From positions 5,304 to 69,303 of the forward strand of contig CAKRTC010000007.1 of assembly GCA_934402055.1 (NCBI GenBank): 64,000 nucleotides of DNA. Direction: 5' to 3'. The stretch comes from an uncultured Lachnospiraceae bacterium (GTDB taxonomy: Bacteria > Bacillota > Clostridia > Lachnospirales > Lachnospiraceae). Positions within the stretch are counted from its first letter, which is position 1. The number at the start of each line of letters is the position of its first letter. Under the pieces are notes generated by a model. The model had not been told where the DNA came from, did not search any database, and saw only the letters and a program-made list of their open reading frames with translations. The position numbers and the translations under genes are program-made. Positions 1 through 9,130 of the stretch are shown here, piece after piece.

Positions 1-18
1 AGCCTGCTTATTGCCAAA

Positions 19-972
19 TCAGACTATTTGTTCCGTAAATTCCTTAAGTTCATCAAGCGTATTGAGCGTATTCATGCGTGCGCGAAGCTGTGCAGAACCC
101 TTGAGCCCCGCAGTATACCATGCAAGATGCTTACGCATCTCCGGTATGGCAAGACGCTCGCTCTTATACTTTACCGCAAGCTCCGCATGTCTGACTATCA
201 TAACTCGTCTTTCCTCAACGGAAGGTTCCGGAAGCAATTCTCCTGTCTCCAGATAATGTATGGTCCTCTTTATTAGCCACGGATTACCCTTGGCTCCTCT
301 TGCGATAGCAACTCCGTCGCAGCCTGTCTCCTCTATCATGCTCTTGGCATCCTCAGGTGTAAATATATCTCCGTTTCCGAATACCGGTATGCTCACTGCT
401 TCCTTGACCTGTCTTATAATATCCCAGTCGGCCTTGCCTGCATACATCTGCTGCCTTGTCCTGCCGTGCACGGTGATAGAAGCAACACCTGCCTGCTCCG
501 CCATCTTTGCAAACTCCACTGCATTGATATGCTTGTCGTCGAAGCCCTTCCTGAACTTTACGGTCACAGGCTTTTTAAGGACCCTCGACATCATCTCCAG
601 TATCTGAAACGCCTTATCCGGATCCTTCATCAATGCCGAGCCCTCGCCGTTATTGACTATCTTAGGCACAGGGCAGCCCATATTGACATCTATGATATCG
701 TAATCCTCCGCTATACGTTCTGCCATGCTCGTCATTATCATGGGATCCGAACCGAATAGCTGTACAGCTATAGGATGTTCGTTTTCCGCTGTCTGAAGAA
801 TAAGCTTGTTGTTTTTATTGTTGTAAAATATGCCTTTGGCCGAAACCATCTCGGTACTTACAAGTCCGACACCCATCTCCTCAAGCAATACCCTGTATGC
901 GGTATCGGTCACTCCTGCCATAGGCGCCATTATCACATTATTTTTAAGTTGAACACTTCCTATGTTTATCAC
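19..972 (-). CDS. dusB: tRNA-dihydrouridine synthase, DusB type
   Basis: Flavoenzyme that reduces uridines in the D-loop of tRNA. The 317-aa product begins with the family's flavin-binding strand (APMAGVTD, residues 16-23), has the NMGCPVPK segment with the catalytic cysteine (about residue 99), the TVHGRTR motif and the C-terminal GARGNPW-like motif (ARGAKGNPW). Length is normal. The start overlaps the stop of the upstream 99-aa gene by 4 bp (ATGA), so the two are translationally coupled. Only 18 bases lie beyond its stop, so the downstream context is not visible. Subfamily DusB versus another Dus is inferred from the general resemblance. Confidence 0.93.
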   Translation of the reverse strand: MINIGSVQLKNNVIMAPMAGVTDTAYRVLLEEMGVGLVSTEMVSAKGIFYNNKNNKLILQTAENEHPIAVQLFGSDPMIMTSMAERIAEDYDIIDVNMGCPVPKIVNNGEGSALMKDPDKAFQILEMMSRVLKKPVTVKFRKGFDDKHINAVEFAKMAEQAGVASITVHGRTRQQMYAGKADWDIIRQVKEAVSIPVFGNGDIFTPEDAKSMIEETGCDGVAIARGAKGNPWLIKRTIHYLETGELLPEPSVEERRVMIVRHAELAVKYKSERLAIPEMRKHLAWYTAGLKGSAQLRARMNTLNTLDELKEFTEQIV

Positions 973-1268
973 TCTTTTACAAACTCCTTATTGAACTTTT
1001 CGAGCTGTTCAAAGAGCTCTTCATTTTCCTTCTGAAGCTTCTTGATACGCAGCTCCGCACCTATCTCGTCTATAGGCGCGATCGTCTGAAAGCACAGTCT
1101 GCCTTCATCATTAAAGCTGAGAGTAACCGCACCGCCTACATCCGCACAATACGATACACATATCACCTTGAGCTCATTTTGAACAGCCTTAGGCAGCTTG
1201 CCGTATTCGGCCTCATTAAAATAATATTTCATGCTCTGCGCATTTGCGCCGCATAATACCTTATCCAT
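969..1268 (-). CDS. small conserved protein of unknown function upstream of dusB
   Basis: A 99-aa soluble acidic protein. Residues 35-70 look like a compact alpha/beta region; residues 75-97 are a charged heptad-like helix (KKLQKENEELFEQLEKF) predicted to form a coiled coil. From memory it resembles an uncharacterised Lachnospiraceae family (DUF6145-like), but I cannot confirm that. It overlaps dusB by ATGA, implying co-expression. No catalytic motif is visible and no function is proposed. Confidence 0.75.
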   Translation of the reverse strand: MDKVLCGANAQSMKYYFNEAEYGKLPKAVQNELKVICVSYCADVGGAVTLSFNDEGRLCFQTIAPIDEIGAELRIKKLQKENEELFEQLEKFNKEFVKE

Positions 1269-1364
1269 ATATCATCCTCTTAATAAAAACATCTACCTTG
1301 TCACACACTCTAGCCGAGATCTGTCGCTTACTGCATTTTCCCTGCGTGCCGGTACGCACGCATA

Positions 1365-4300
1365 CTACTGAGCACCTTTTTTAAGCCCCACTACCCTCGT
1401 CCTAACATTATCCTTACCAAAGGCATCCTCGTATACCGCAATCACTTCCGAAGAGACATTGACTCTTCGTTCTCTTCCGAGATTTTTCTTCATGCGTTCC
1501 TTTTTTAGGTATACGACCACCTCGGAGCCGCCCTGATGTTCAAAGCTTATATCGTCAAGCTCAGCCGCCTTTTGTTTGTAAGCCTCCATATCATCAAAAG
1601 CTATCCACAGCTCCCTGCTTACATCCTCTATGCTGTAAATGCTTCCCGCTATCAGACTCGCCGTCTCATCTCTGTTGATGCTTGCTCTGCCCTTGATGAT
1701 AAGCTTGGAATCCTGGGTTATAAGCTCTCTGTTTTTCTCAAAGCTGTCCGGGAATACAAGCACACTAAGCTGACCGTATATATCCTCTATTGTGAGAAAA
1801 GCCATCTGCTTATTGGTCTTGGTATATTTGAACTTGCACTCTGTCACAACTCCGGCGCTTATAAGCTCATCACCTTCTCCGTAACGGCAGACACCGGTAT
1901 GTTCATCGGGCAGATAATCCTTGGACCACGCCGTTACTATCTTATTGCATATATCGGCATAATTGTCCATAGGATGTCCGCTTAGATAAATGCCGGCAGC
2001 TTCCTTTTCATAAGCAAGCAGCTCATCTTTATCAAATTCCGGAACATCTGCAAGTTTATGCTTAAAGCTTTGCTTATCCTCATCCGAAGCGATATCAAAG
2101 AGTGTCAGCTGTCCTGCTATATCCGAACGCTTTCTTGCCGATGCCTCCTCCAAGAGTTCATCTATAAGTATCAGCTTCTGTCTGCGATTGCCATCAAAGG
2201 AATCAAAGGCACCGGACTTGATAAAGCCTTCTATGGCTTTTCTGTTGACACTGTCCGGCATCCTCTGCACGAAGTCCTCCATATCCTTGAAGGTTCCGCG
2301 CTCATTTCTCTCCGCAACTATGTCCTCGACTACAGTACGTCCCACGCCTTTTATTGCAGTAAGTCCGTAGAGCACCACTCCGTGTCCTTCACCGGAACGT
2401 ATAGCGGTAAAGCCGTACTCTCCGGCATTGATATCCGGAGGCATAAGTTTTATTCCGAGAGCCTTGCAGGTGACCGTGTATTCGGAGGTCTTTGCAACCG
2501 AATCCATGACAGAGGTCATGAGTGCTGCCATAAACTCTGCCGGATAATAGTATTTAAGCCATGCCGTCTGATACGATACGACGGCATAGGCTGCCGCATG
2601 CGATTTGTTAAATGCATACGAAGCAAAGTCAGTCATCTCGTCAAATATACGGTTTGCGGTCTCCTCGGGGATTCCGTTTGCTATGCAGCCTTTTACTCCC
2701 TCCTCAACATTTCCGTATACAAAGTTCTGACGTTCCTTCTGCATGACCGAATGCTTTTTCTTGGACATCGCACGGCGCACAAGATCGGCACGTCCGAGAG
2801 TATATCCCGCAAGACTCTGCACTATCTGCATAACCTGCTCCTGATATACTATGCAGCCGTAGGTATTGCTTAATATCGGCTCAAGCTCCGGACATTCATA
2901 GACTACCGAGGATTTATTCTCCTTGCCCTTAATATAACGTGGTATGAAATCCATCGGTCCCGGTCTGTAGAGTGCAAGCCCCGCTATGATGTCATCTATG
3001 GACTCCGGCTTAAGCTGCTTCATAAAGGCAGTCATTCCGCCGGATTCAAGCTGAAATACTCCCGAGGTCTCTCCTCTTGAGATCATCCTGAACACATTTT
3101 TATCATCATAATCTATTTGATCTATATCGATCTTTGTTCCGTAATTACGCTGTATCTGATCAAGTGCATTCTTAATTACAGTAAGTGTCCTGAGCCCAAG
3201 AAAATCCATCTTGAGAAGTCCAAGTTCTTCCAGCGTTGTCATAATATACTGGGTAACTATGGTGCCGTCCGCATTTCTTGCAAGAGGTACAAAACGGTCT
3301 ACTCTGTCGCTTGTAATGAGTACGCCTGCGGCATGCATACTCGTATGCCTCGGCAGACCCTCGATACGCATAGACATATCTACCAGATATTTGATCTCTG
3401 CATCCTGCTCATAAGCATTTTTAAAATCCTTACTTACAGAAAGTGCCTTGCTTAGTGTCATTCCCAGCTCTGCCGGTATCATCTTGGCTATGCGATCAAC
3501 CGTCGCATAATCTATATCCAGTACTCTTCCGACATCACGTATGACACCTCTTGCAAGCAAGGTTCCGAAGGTTACTATCTGCGCAACATTATCCTTACCG
3601 TATTTGCTTACTACGTAATCTATGACCTCCTGACGTCTCTCATAACAGAAGTCCACGTCGATATCCGGCATGGATACTCGCTCGGGATTTAAGAAACGCT
3701 CAAAGAGCAGAGAAAATCTCACCGGATCTATATTGGTAATGCGAAGTGCATAAGCCACCACAGAACCTGCTGCCGAGCCTCTTCCCGGACCTACGGGTAT
3801 ATCATGTCTCCTTGCGTAAGCGATAAAGTCCGACACTATCAGAAAGTACTCAACAAAGCCCATGCTCTCTATTGTGGAAAGCTCATACTCAAGTCTCTCG
3901 TGTATGTCTATGCCGTATTCCGCCTTACCTCCGTCTTTGGCTCCGTATGCCCCCGGATATCGGTCTTCTATACCTTCGTAGCAAAGCTTACGGAGATATT
4001 CGTCTGCCGTATACCCCTTAGGAACTGCAAATCTCGGCAGTTTGTAGCTTCCGAATTCGATCTCGACATTGCATCTGTCTGCTATCTTCTGCGTGTTGTC
4101 TATAGCCTGAGGCACGCTCTTGAAGAGCGAACGCATCTCCTCTTCGCTCTTAAAATAATATTGGCCACCTTCATATCTCATGCGGTCAGTGTCCTTTACC
4201 TTTTTGCCTGTCTGGATGCACAGAAGTATATCATGCGGCTCCGCATCCTCCTTGTAGGTATAATGCACATCATTAGTCGCAATAAGCTCTATACCCGTCT

Positions 4301-4889
4301 CTTGTGAGATCCTGATAAGTCCTGCATTTACAACACGCTGGGTATCTATGCCGTGATCCTGAAGCTCAAGGAAATAATTGCCCTCACCGAAGATGTCACG
4401 GTATTTGAGAGCCGTCTTTTTTGCCTCCTCATAGAGTCCCGCAGCAAGATATCTTGCAACCTCTCCCGCAAGGCATGCCGATGAAGCTATTATGCCCTTG
4501 TGATATCTCATCAGCAGCTCAACATCAACTCTCGGCTTATAATAGAAACCGTCAACATATCCGCAGGATACTATCTTCATGAGATTTTGGTATCCCTCGT
4601 TATTCTCCGCAAGCAGTATCAGGTGATAATAACGGCTGTCATCGTGTACATTTTTCTCCTTGTCGAATCTCGATCCCGGAGCAACATAGACCTCACATCC
4701 GATAATAGGCTTGATCCCCTGCTTCCTGGCTTCCTTATAAAAATCTATGACTCCGTACATTGCGCCATGATCGCTTATGGCAACGGAATTCATTCCGTAT
4801 TCTTTTGCTTGCTTAATAAGCTCGGGGATACGTGAGGATCCGTCGAGCAGCGAAAACTGTGTATGTACATGTAAATGTGTAAATGCCAT
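1365..4889 (-). CDS. dnaE: DNA polymerase III alpha subunit, DnaE
   Basis: Replicative polymerase subunit of the C family; in Firmicutes DnaE usually extends primers for PolC. The 1174-aa protein starts with a PHP domain (HLHVHTQFSLLDG, then ISDHGAMYG), followed by the catalytic palm with GPGRGSAAGS and PDIDVDF, the finger region, a helix-hairpin-helix segment (LTAIKGVG) and a C-terminal OB fold. I chose ATG at 4889, because the protein then starts MAFTHLHVHT as is usual for the family; the frame stays open to a GTG at 4919, but that codon lies inside a terminator-like stem. Length is normal for the short DnaE1/DnaE3 form. Confidence 0.95.
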   Translation of the reverse strand: MAFTHLHVHTQFSLLDGSSRIPELIKQAKEYGMNSVAISDHGAMYGVIDFYKEARKQGIKPIIGCEVYVAPGSRFDKEKNVHDDSRYYHLILLAENNEGYQNLMKIVSCGYVDGFYYKPRVDVELLMRYHKGIIASSACLAGEVARYLAAGLYEEAKKTALKYRDIFGEGNYFLELQDHGIDTQRVVNAGLIRISQETGIELIATNDVHYTYKEDAEPHDILLCIQTGKKVKDTDRMRYEGGQYYFKSEEEMRSLFKSVPQAIDNTQKIADRCNVEIEFGSYKLPRFAVPKGYTADEYLRKLCYEGIEDRYPGAYGAKDGGKAEYGIDIHERLEYELSTIESMGFVEYFLIVSDFIAYARRHDIPVGPGRGSAAGSVVAYALRITNIDPVRFSLLFERFLNPERVSMPDIDVDFCYERRQEVIDYVVSKYGKDNVAQIVTFGTLLARGVIRDVGRVLDIDYATVDRIAKMIPAELGMTLSKALSVSKDFKNAYEQDAEIKYLVDMSMRIEGLPRHTSMHAAGVLITSDRVDRFVPLARNADGTIVTQYIMTTLEELGLLKMDFLGLRTLTVIKNALDQIQRNYGTKIDIDQIDYDDKNVFRMISRGETSGVFQLESGGMTAFMKQLKPESIDDIIAGLALYRPGPMDFIPRYIKGKENKSSVVYECPELEPILSNTYGCIVYQEQVMQIVQSLAGYTLGRADLVRRAMSKKKHSVMQKERQNFVYGNVEEGVKGCIANGIPEETANRIFDEMTDFASYAFNKSHAAAYAVVSYQTAWLKYYYPAEFMAALMTSVMDSVAKTSEYTVTCKALGIKLMPPDINAGEYGFTAIRSGEGHGVVLYGLTAIKGVGRTVVEDIVAERNERGTFKDMEDFVQRMPDSVNRKAIEGFIKSGAFDSFDGNRRQKLILIDELLEEASARKRSDIAGQLTLFDIASDEDKQSFKHKLADVPEFDKDELLAYEKEAAGIYLSGHPMDNYADICNKIVTAWSKDYLPDEHTGVCRYGEGDELISAGVVTECKFKYTKTNKQMAFLTIEDIYGQLSVLVFPDSFEKNRELITQDSKLIIKGRASINRDETASLIAGSIYSIEDVSRELWIAFDDMEAYKQKAAELDDISFEHQGGSEVVVYLKKERMKKNLGRERRVNVSSEVIAVYEDAFGKDNVRTRVVGLKKGAQ

Positions 4890-4905
4890 ATTTTTGTTAT
4901 TATCT

Positions 4906-4947
4906 GAAAACGGAACCACGGCGCTTATTTACCGCCTAAGGTTCCGT
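4906..4947 (-). terminator. Rho-independent terminator between crh and dnaE
   Basis: On the minus strand an ACGGAACC/GGTTCCGT stem, a short internal loop and a GGCG/CGCC inner stem are followed by TTTTC. It lies 120 bp past the crh stop and just upstream of the chosen dnaE start, so it would end the hprK-rapZ-whiA-crh transcript. The T tract is short, so termination may be partial. Confidence 0.5.
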
Positions 4948-5066
4948 TAAAAATCTGTATTATATTGTATACCGATCCGGATGTTATATACCGAAGCGAT
5001 ATATCATTTACATACATAGCCCGATACACTGCCAAATTCCTCGGATCTGCCGGTAAAACACCGGTC

Positions 5067-5321
5067 TCAGCTCAAAGTGTTGAGATAATCTGTTATAGCC
5101 TTAAGTGCTTCCTCTTCATCTGCACCGTCAGCGGTTATAGTGAGTGTATCCCCCGTGCATGATACAAGACTCATCATACCCATCAGACTCTTGGCATTGA
5201 TCCTCTTGTCTTCAGCAACCACATATATTCTTGACGAATACTCTCCTGCAACCGATATCAGGTTTGCAAGTCTTCTCTCGATGTCCTGAGAAATATTAAT
5301 TACTACTTGACTGCTTACCAT
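5067..5321 (-). CDS. crh: HPr-like regulatory protein without the PTS histidine (Crh type)
   Basis: An 84-aa HPr-fold protein. The regulatory serine site is intact (NAKSLMGMMSL, Ser45, equivalent to Ser46 of HPr), but the active-site segment GIHARPA of HPr is replaced by DIERRLA, so the phosphoryl-accepting His15 is Glu. This is the hallmark of Crh, which cannot carry PTS phosphate but is phosphorylated on serine by HPr kinase and then acts as a CcpA corepressor. The same strand carries hprK, rapZ and whiA just upstream; B. subtilis crh also sits next to whiA. It is the last gene before a terminator. Assignment as Crh rather than a degenerate HPr is inference from the missing histidine and the context. 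Confidence 0.85.
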   Translation of the reverse strand: MVSSQVVINISQDIERRLANLISVAGEYSSRIYVVAEDKRINAKSLMGMMSLVSCTGDTLTITADGADEEEALKAITDYLNTLS

Positions 5322-5356
5322 TATTTACCCCTCCGTTTCCGATCCTGTACCAGCAA

Positions 5357-6025
5357 TCAGAAAACATCCTTTTCCCTAATGCTGTCCGCAATTGCAGCAA
5401 GCTTCCTGAATCTGTGATTGATACCTGACTTTCCGGTATCCGGCAGCAGATCCGCAAGTTCCTTAAGCGACGCATCCGGGTACTTCCTTCTGAGCTCTGC
5501 GACCTCCTTAAGACCGTCAGGAAGCTCATTATATTCACCGCTGTCAATGATAAGATTAATATCTGCAAGCTGCCTTACTGCGGCAGATACAGTCTTACTG
5601 AGATTATGCATCTCACAATTGACAGATCTTTGTACTTGTTCTTTCATGCTCTTAAGTATGCGTATATTCTCAAATTCAAGTACCGCATTGGTCGCACCCA
5701 TTATAATAAGCACGTCCGATATAGCCTCGCTGTCCTTGAGATAGACCACATATCTGTCTTTTCTGCACATTACACCGGGTATTATGTCAAAGCCCTCTAT
5801 CGCTTTTTTCAGCGACATTGCCTCCTGCTCGGTATCACATACAAACTCGAGATGATAGAACCTGTTGGGGTCGGATATACTGCCTGACTTAAGAAATGTT
5901 CCTATAATTTCTTTCCTGTCATCCTCATGTCTATCCGATGCAACTCTGTCTATTCTACTATGCTGTTTTTTTGATGTAAAGTTTTTATTTTTAATCTCGT
6001 TTTTTACTTCGAACGAAAATGACAT
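5357..6025 (-). CDS. whiA: WhiA-like DNA-binding regulator, short form
   Basis: WhiA combines a LAGLIDADG-type N-terminal domain with a C-terminal helix-turn-helix and affects division and chromosome segregation in Gram-positives. This copy has the canonical beginning (MSFSFEVKNEI), the second LAGLIDADG half (GTFLKSGSISDPNRFYHLEF), GATNAVLEFENIR, VNCEMHNLSKT and the C-terminal HTH (SLKELADLLPDTGKSGINHR). It is 222 aa rather than the usual 300-320: about 90 residues forming the first LAGLIDADG repeat are absent, replaced by a short basic linker (residues 12-40). The frame is continuous, so this is an in-frame shortening rather than a frameshift. It lies between rapZ and crh. Confidence 0.85.
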   Translation of the reverse strand: MSFSFEVKNEIKNKNFTSKKQHSRIDRVASDRHEDDRKEIIGTFLKSGSISDPNRFYHLEFVCDTEQEAMSLKKAIEGFDIIPGVMCRKDRYVVYLKDSEAISDVLIIMGATNAVLEFENIRILKSMKEQVQRSVNCEMHNLSKTVSAAVRQLADINLIIDSGEYNELPDGLKEVAELRRKYPDASLKELADLLPDTGKSGINHRFRKLAAIADSIREKDVF

Positions 6026-6107
6026 ATCTGTTTTCTCTGTCTATAGTTTTCTGCTCTCGGGCAAGGTTACAGCTATAGTTAAAACGGCTGTTTTAATGCA
6101 CAGATCA

Positions 6108-6968
6108 CTACTGTCTTGTAATATCTCTGTGCTCGACATTTATACCGTAATCCGCATTTTCCTTAAGATGCGCATACACCGTCTCTGCTATGGTGACCGA
6201 TCTGTGTTTTCCTCCGGTACATCCAAAGGCTATAACAAGCTGATTTTTGCCCTCATCTATATATTTAGGTATCAGGAAATCCAGAAGATCATTGAGCTTT
6301 GACACAAATTCGTCTGATTCCTCTCCTCTCAGCACATAAGCTCTTACTTCTTCATCAAGACCGGTCTTATTCTTAAGTTCATCCACATAGAAAGGATTCG
6401 GCAAAAATCTCACATCCATTACTATATCCGCATCCTCAGGCAAGCCGTACTTATACCCAAAGGACATAATATTAAGATAAAGATTTTTATATGCCTTGCC
6501 TCTCGTGAAGATCAGCTCAAGCTGGGTGCGGAGATTTCTTGTCTTCATCCCGGATGAGTCTATAACGTAATCCGCACGATTTTTAAGCCACTCAAGTGAC
6601 TTTCTTTCTCTTGCGATTCCGTCCTCTATATGTCCGGACAGTGCAAGCGGGTGTACCCTCCTTGTTTCCTTAAATCGTTTAAGGAGTACCTTGTCATCGG
6701 CATCAAGAAAAAGAGTAGTGCACTCCGTATCCGAATCGCGAAGCACATCAAGTACATGAGCAAGCTTTGCCAGTCTTTCGCTGCCTCCGCTCCTTATATC
6801 TACGCCTATGGCTGCATTATGAGTACCGGATCGTTCGATAAGCTCCACAAAATTCGGTATAAGCTCTATAGGCACATTATCGGCACAATAATATCCTATA
6901 TCCTCCATTGTCTTGAGTGCTACTGTTTTTCCCGCACCCGACATTCCTGTGATTATGACCAAATGCAT
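6108..6968 (-). CDS. rapZ: RapZ/YvcJ family nucleotide-binding protein
   Basis: A 286-aa P-loop protein with Walker A GMSGAGKT at residues 8-15 and the C-terminal glycine-rich segment IAFGCTGGKHRSVTIAE. The family hydrolyses ATP/GTP; E. coli RapZ is an adaptor for a small RNA in amino-sugar control, while B. subtilis YvcJ affects competence. It starts 5 bp after the hprK stop, so it is co-transcribed with hprK. The usual neighbour yvcK is absent here, giving hprK-rapZ-whiA-crh. Confidence 0.93.
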   Translation of the reverse strand: MHLVIITGMSGAGKTVALKTMEDIGYYCADNVPIELIPNFVELIERSGTHNAAIGVDIRSGGSERLAKLAHVLDVLRDSDTECTTLFLDADDKVLLKRFKETRRVHPLALSGHIEDGIARERKSLEWLKNRADYVIDSSGMKTRNLRTQLELIFTRGKAYKNLYLNIMSFGYKYGLPEDADIVMDVRFLPNPFYVDELKNKTGLDEEVRAYVLRGEESDEFVSKLNDLLDFLIPKYIDEGKNQLVIAFGCTGGKHRSVTIAETVYAHLKENADYGINVEHRDITRQ

Positions 6969-6973
6969 TATTA

Positions 6974-8035
6974 TCAGTCCTCTTCACCGCTAAGCTCTGT
7001 TGACTTTCGTCCCATAGTCTCGATCTTGATCTTCTGTATCCTGCTCATAAACTCACTCGGTGCATCATAACCGGCAACACGGGCTCTGTAGTTGATGGCT
7101 GCCGACTCGACTATGACTGCAAGATTTCGTCCGGGTCTTACAGGCACATCGATCTTGAACACCTTATTACCCATTATCTCCTCATACTTTGGTTCAAGCC
7201 CGAAACGGTCATAATTACGTTCCTTAACGTATTCCTCAAGGTTTATGATCATGTCGATATTCTGTGAATACTTTACTGCCTCATAACCGAACATCGCTCT
7301 GACATTTATAATGCCTATGCCTCTTACCTCTATGAAATCTCTGGTAAGCTCCGGTGCTATTCCGACAAGCGTTTCTTCCGATACCTTACGTATCTCTACT
7401 ATGTCATCCGATATAAGTCTGTGCCCTCTTTTTACCAGCTCAAGCGCCGCCTCCGACTTGCCGATACCGCTGTCTCCGGTGATCATGGTTCCTACGCCGT
7501 ATACATCTACAAGCACACCGTGTAAAGTCTCCTTAGGCGCAAGGAGGACCCTCAGTATCTTGATGATCTCCGAGTCCATGTCCGAGGTCTCCCTCTCCGA
7601 ACGAAGCAGAGGAACTCCGGATCTCTTGCAGACCTCTATAACAGGCTCCTTGACTCTCAGATTGCCGGAAATGATTATGCATGGCACATTATAGCTTGTG
7701 ATCTTCTCCAGTCTCTCGGTAAGCACATCATCCGAGAGTCTCTTCATATATTCCTGCTCGTCACGGCCTATGACCTGAACCAGCTTGTATTCGAAGTAGT
7801 CAAAGAAGCCCGTAAGCTGAAGAGCAAGTCTGGAAATGCTGAATGTCTCAATACTTCGTTTACTCAAGTCGATCTCGGGAGTAAGGTTCTTAAGATTCAG
7901 TCTGTCCTTCAATGTTGCAACCGTAGCAGGTTTTGTCAGATTGATGTATCCCTGACTGTAATTATTAAGATTCGGTGTCACGATATCCTCCTCCCTCAAG
8001 CCTTGAAGCGGCTCATGCATGTTTCCACGACGCAT
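6974..8035 (-). CDS. hprK: HPr kinase/phosphorylase
   Basis: Bifunctional enzyme that phosphorylates and dephosphorylates the regulatory serine of HPr and Crh. The P-loop GDSGIGKS and the C-terminal EVRGIGIINVRAMFG segment, a family signature, are both present. At 353 aa it is about 40 residues longer than typical because of an N-terminal extension (to about residue 38) before the usual TLKDRLNLKNL start. An internal ATG five codons in (MHEPLQ) is an alternative start. Its substrate Crh is encoded three genes downstream, a regulatory cassette in one operon. Confidence 0.94.
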   Translation of the reverse strand: MRRGNMHEPLQGLREEDIVTPNLNNYSQGYINLTKPATVATLKDRLNLKNLTPEIDLSKRSIETFSISRLALQLTGFFDYFEYKLVQVIGRDEQEYMKRLSDDVLTERLEKITSYNVPCIIISGNLRVKEPVIEVCKRSGVPLLRSERETSDMDSEIIKILRVLLAPKETLHGVLVDVYGVGTMITGDSGIGKSEAALELVKRGHRLISDDIVEIRKVSEETLVGIAPELTRDFIEVRGIGIINVRAMFGYEAVKYSQNIDMIINLEEYVKERNYDRFGLEPKYEEIMGNKVFKIDVPVRPGRNLAVIVESAAINYRARVAGYDAPSEFMSRIQKIKIETMGRKSTELSGEED

Positions 8036-8067
8036 ATCAATACGGCGGGCATATTACTTTACTGATA

Positions 8068-8112
8068 TATATTTTATTTCATATGGCATAATTTTCCATG
8101 AAATAAAATATA
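8068..8112. repeat. AT-rich inverted repeat between murB and hprK
   Basis: A 15-bp arm TATATTTTATTTCAT is repeated in inverse orientation, with a further GG/CC pair and a 9-base loop; one arm carries a two-base bulge. It sits about 75 bp past the murB stop and upstream of hprK. It could be a weak bidirectional terminator or overlap the hprK promoter; no T tract follows on the minus strand. Confidence 0.6.
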
Positions 8113-8187
8113 CGTTTCGAAACTGTGACAGGCTGCACACAATTAACGGATGTAAATGTCTTTATATGCATCAATGACGGTTTGCTG

Positions 8188-9114
8188 TTATCTGAAATCT
8201 CCGAGGAATCTTACCTCAGGCTCAAGCTCTACTCCGTCTTTATCAAGTATCTTTGCCTTGACATCCTGAATAAGCTTATATATATCCTCGGATGTGGCAT
8301 GATCCTTATTGATCACAAATCCTGCATGCTTCTCGCTGACTTCGGCTCCGCCTACTTTGTAGCCCTTAAGTCCGGCATCGCTTATAAGCTTACCGGCAAA
8401 ATACCCTTCGGGTCTCTTAAAGGTCGATCCTGCCGACGGATACTCGAGCGGCTGGCTTTCTTTTCTCTTGTTAAAGAGTTCCTCGCACTTAGCCTTGATA
8501 TCTTCGGTATTGCCCTTAGAGAGTCCTATCTCCGCACGGCATACTATGCAGCCATCATCCATGAGGCTCGAGCCTCTGTATCTGAATTCTATCTCATCCC
8601 TTGCAAGCTTGCGGATATTTCCGTCCCTGTCTATGATCTCGACACTCTCCACTACATCCTTCATCTCTCTGCCGTAGGCTCCGGCATTCATGATGCATGC
8701 TCCGCCTATACATCCCGGTATGCCCGTAAGCTCTTCAAAACCGGTAGCTCCTATATTAGCTGCGATATTTCCAACGGCACTTAAGAAGCATCCGGCTCCG
8801 ACATCTGCAATAAGCTTGTCACCCTGCCACTCATATCCGAGCATAGTAAACTCTGTTCCGTCGTTTCGTCCGAGATCTATTACCACACCTCTGTAGCCTT
8901 TATCCGATACCAGCAGATTTGAACCGTTGCCTATAACAAAATAAGGCAGTTTGTTGAGCTTAAAGTATCTGATAAGTGCCGCCGTCTCCTTGGTATTTCG
9001 AGGTACGATATAAAGATCAGCCGATCCGCCTGTACGAAAGGTAGTATGCGCCGACATCGGCTCATTTTTCTTTATTATGCCTGTAGTAAGCTTTTTTATA
9101 TTATTAATATTCAT
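8188..9114 (-). CDS. murB: UDP-N-acetylenolpyruvoylglucosamine reductase, MurB
   Basis: NADPH- and FAD-dependent second step of UDP-MurNAc synthesis in the cytoplasm. The 308-aa protein shows the FAD-binding segment (VIGNGSNLLV), the GIPGCIGGACIMNAGAYG motif and the type II catalytic segment with serine (PSAGSTFKRP). Length is typical of type II MurB enzymes. It starts 16 bp after the murI stop, with an AAAGAG ribosome site, so murI and murB form one peptidoglycan unit. Confidence 0.95.
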   Translation of the reverse strand: MNINNIKKLTTGIIKKNEPMSAHTTFRTGGSADLYIVPRNTKETAALIRYFKLNKLPYFVIGNGSNLLVSDKGYRGVVIDLGRNDGTEFTMLGYEWQGDKLIADVGAGCFLSAVGNIAANIGATGFEELTGIPGCIGGACIMNAGAYGREMKDVVESVEIIDRDGNIRKLARDEIEFRYRGSSLMDDGCIVCRAEIGLSKGNTEDIKAKCEELFNKRKESQPLEYPSAGSTFKRPEGYFAGKLISDAGLKGYKVGGAEVSEKHAGFVINKDHATSEDIYKLIQDVKAKILDKDGVELEPEVRFLGDFR

Positions 9115-9130
9115 ATTCTCTTTGCTGTGA

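Noticed and set aside
2058..2873. Plus-strand open frame of about 270 codons opposite dnaE
   Set aside because: It is antisense to a highly conserved polymerase region and has no recognisable protein content.
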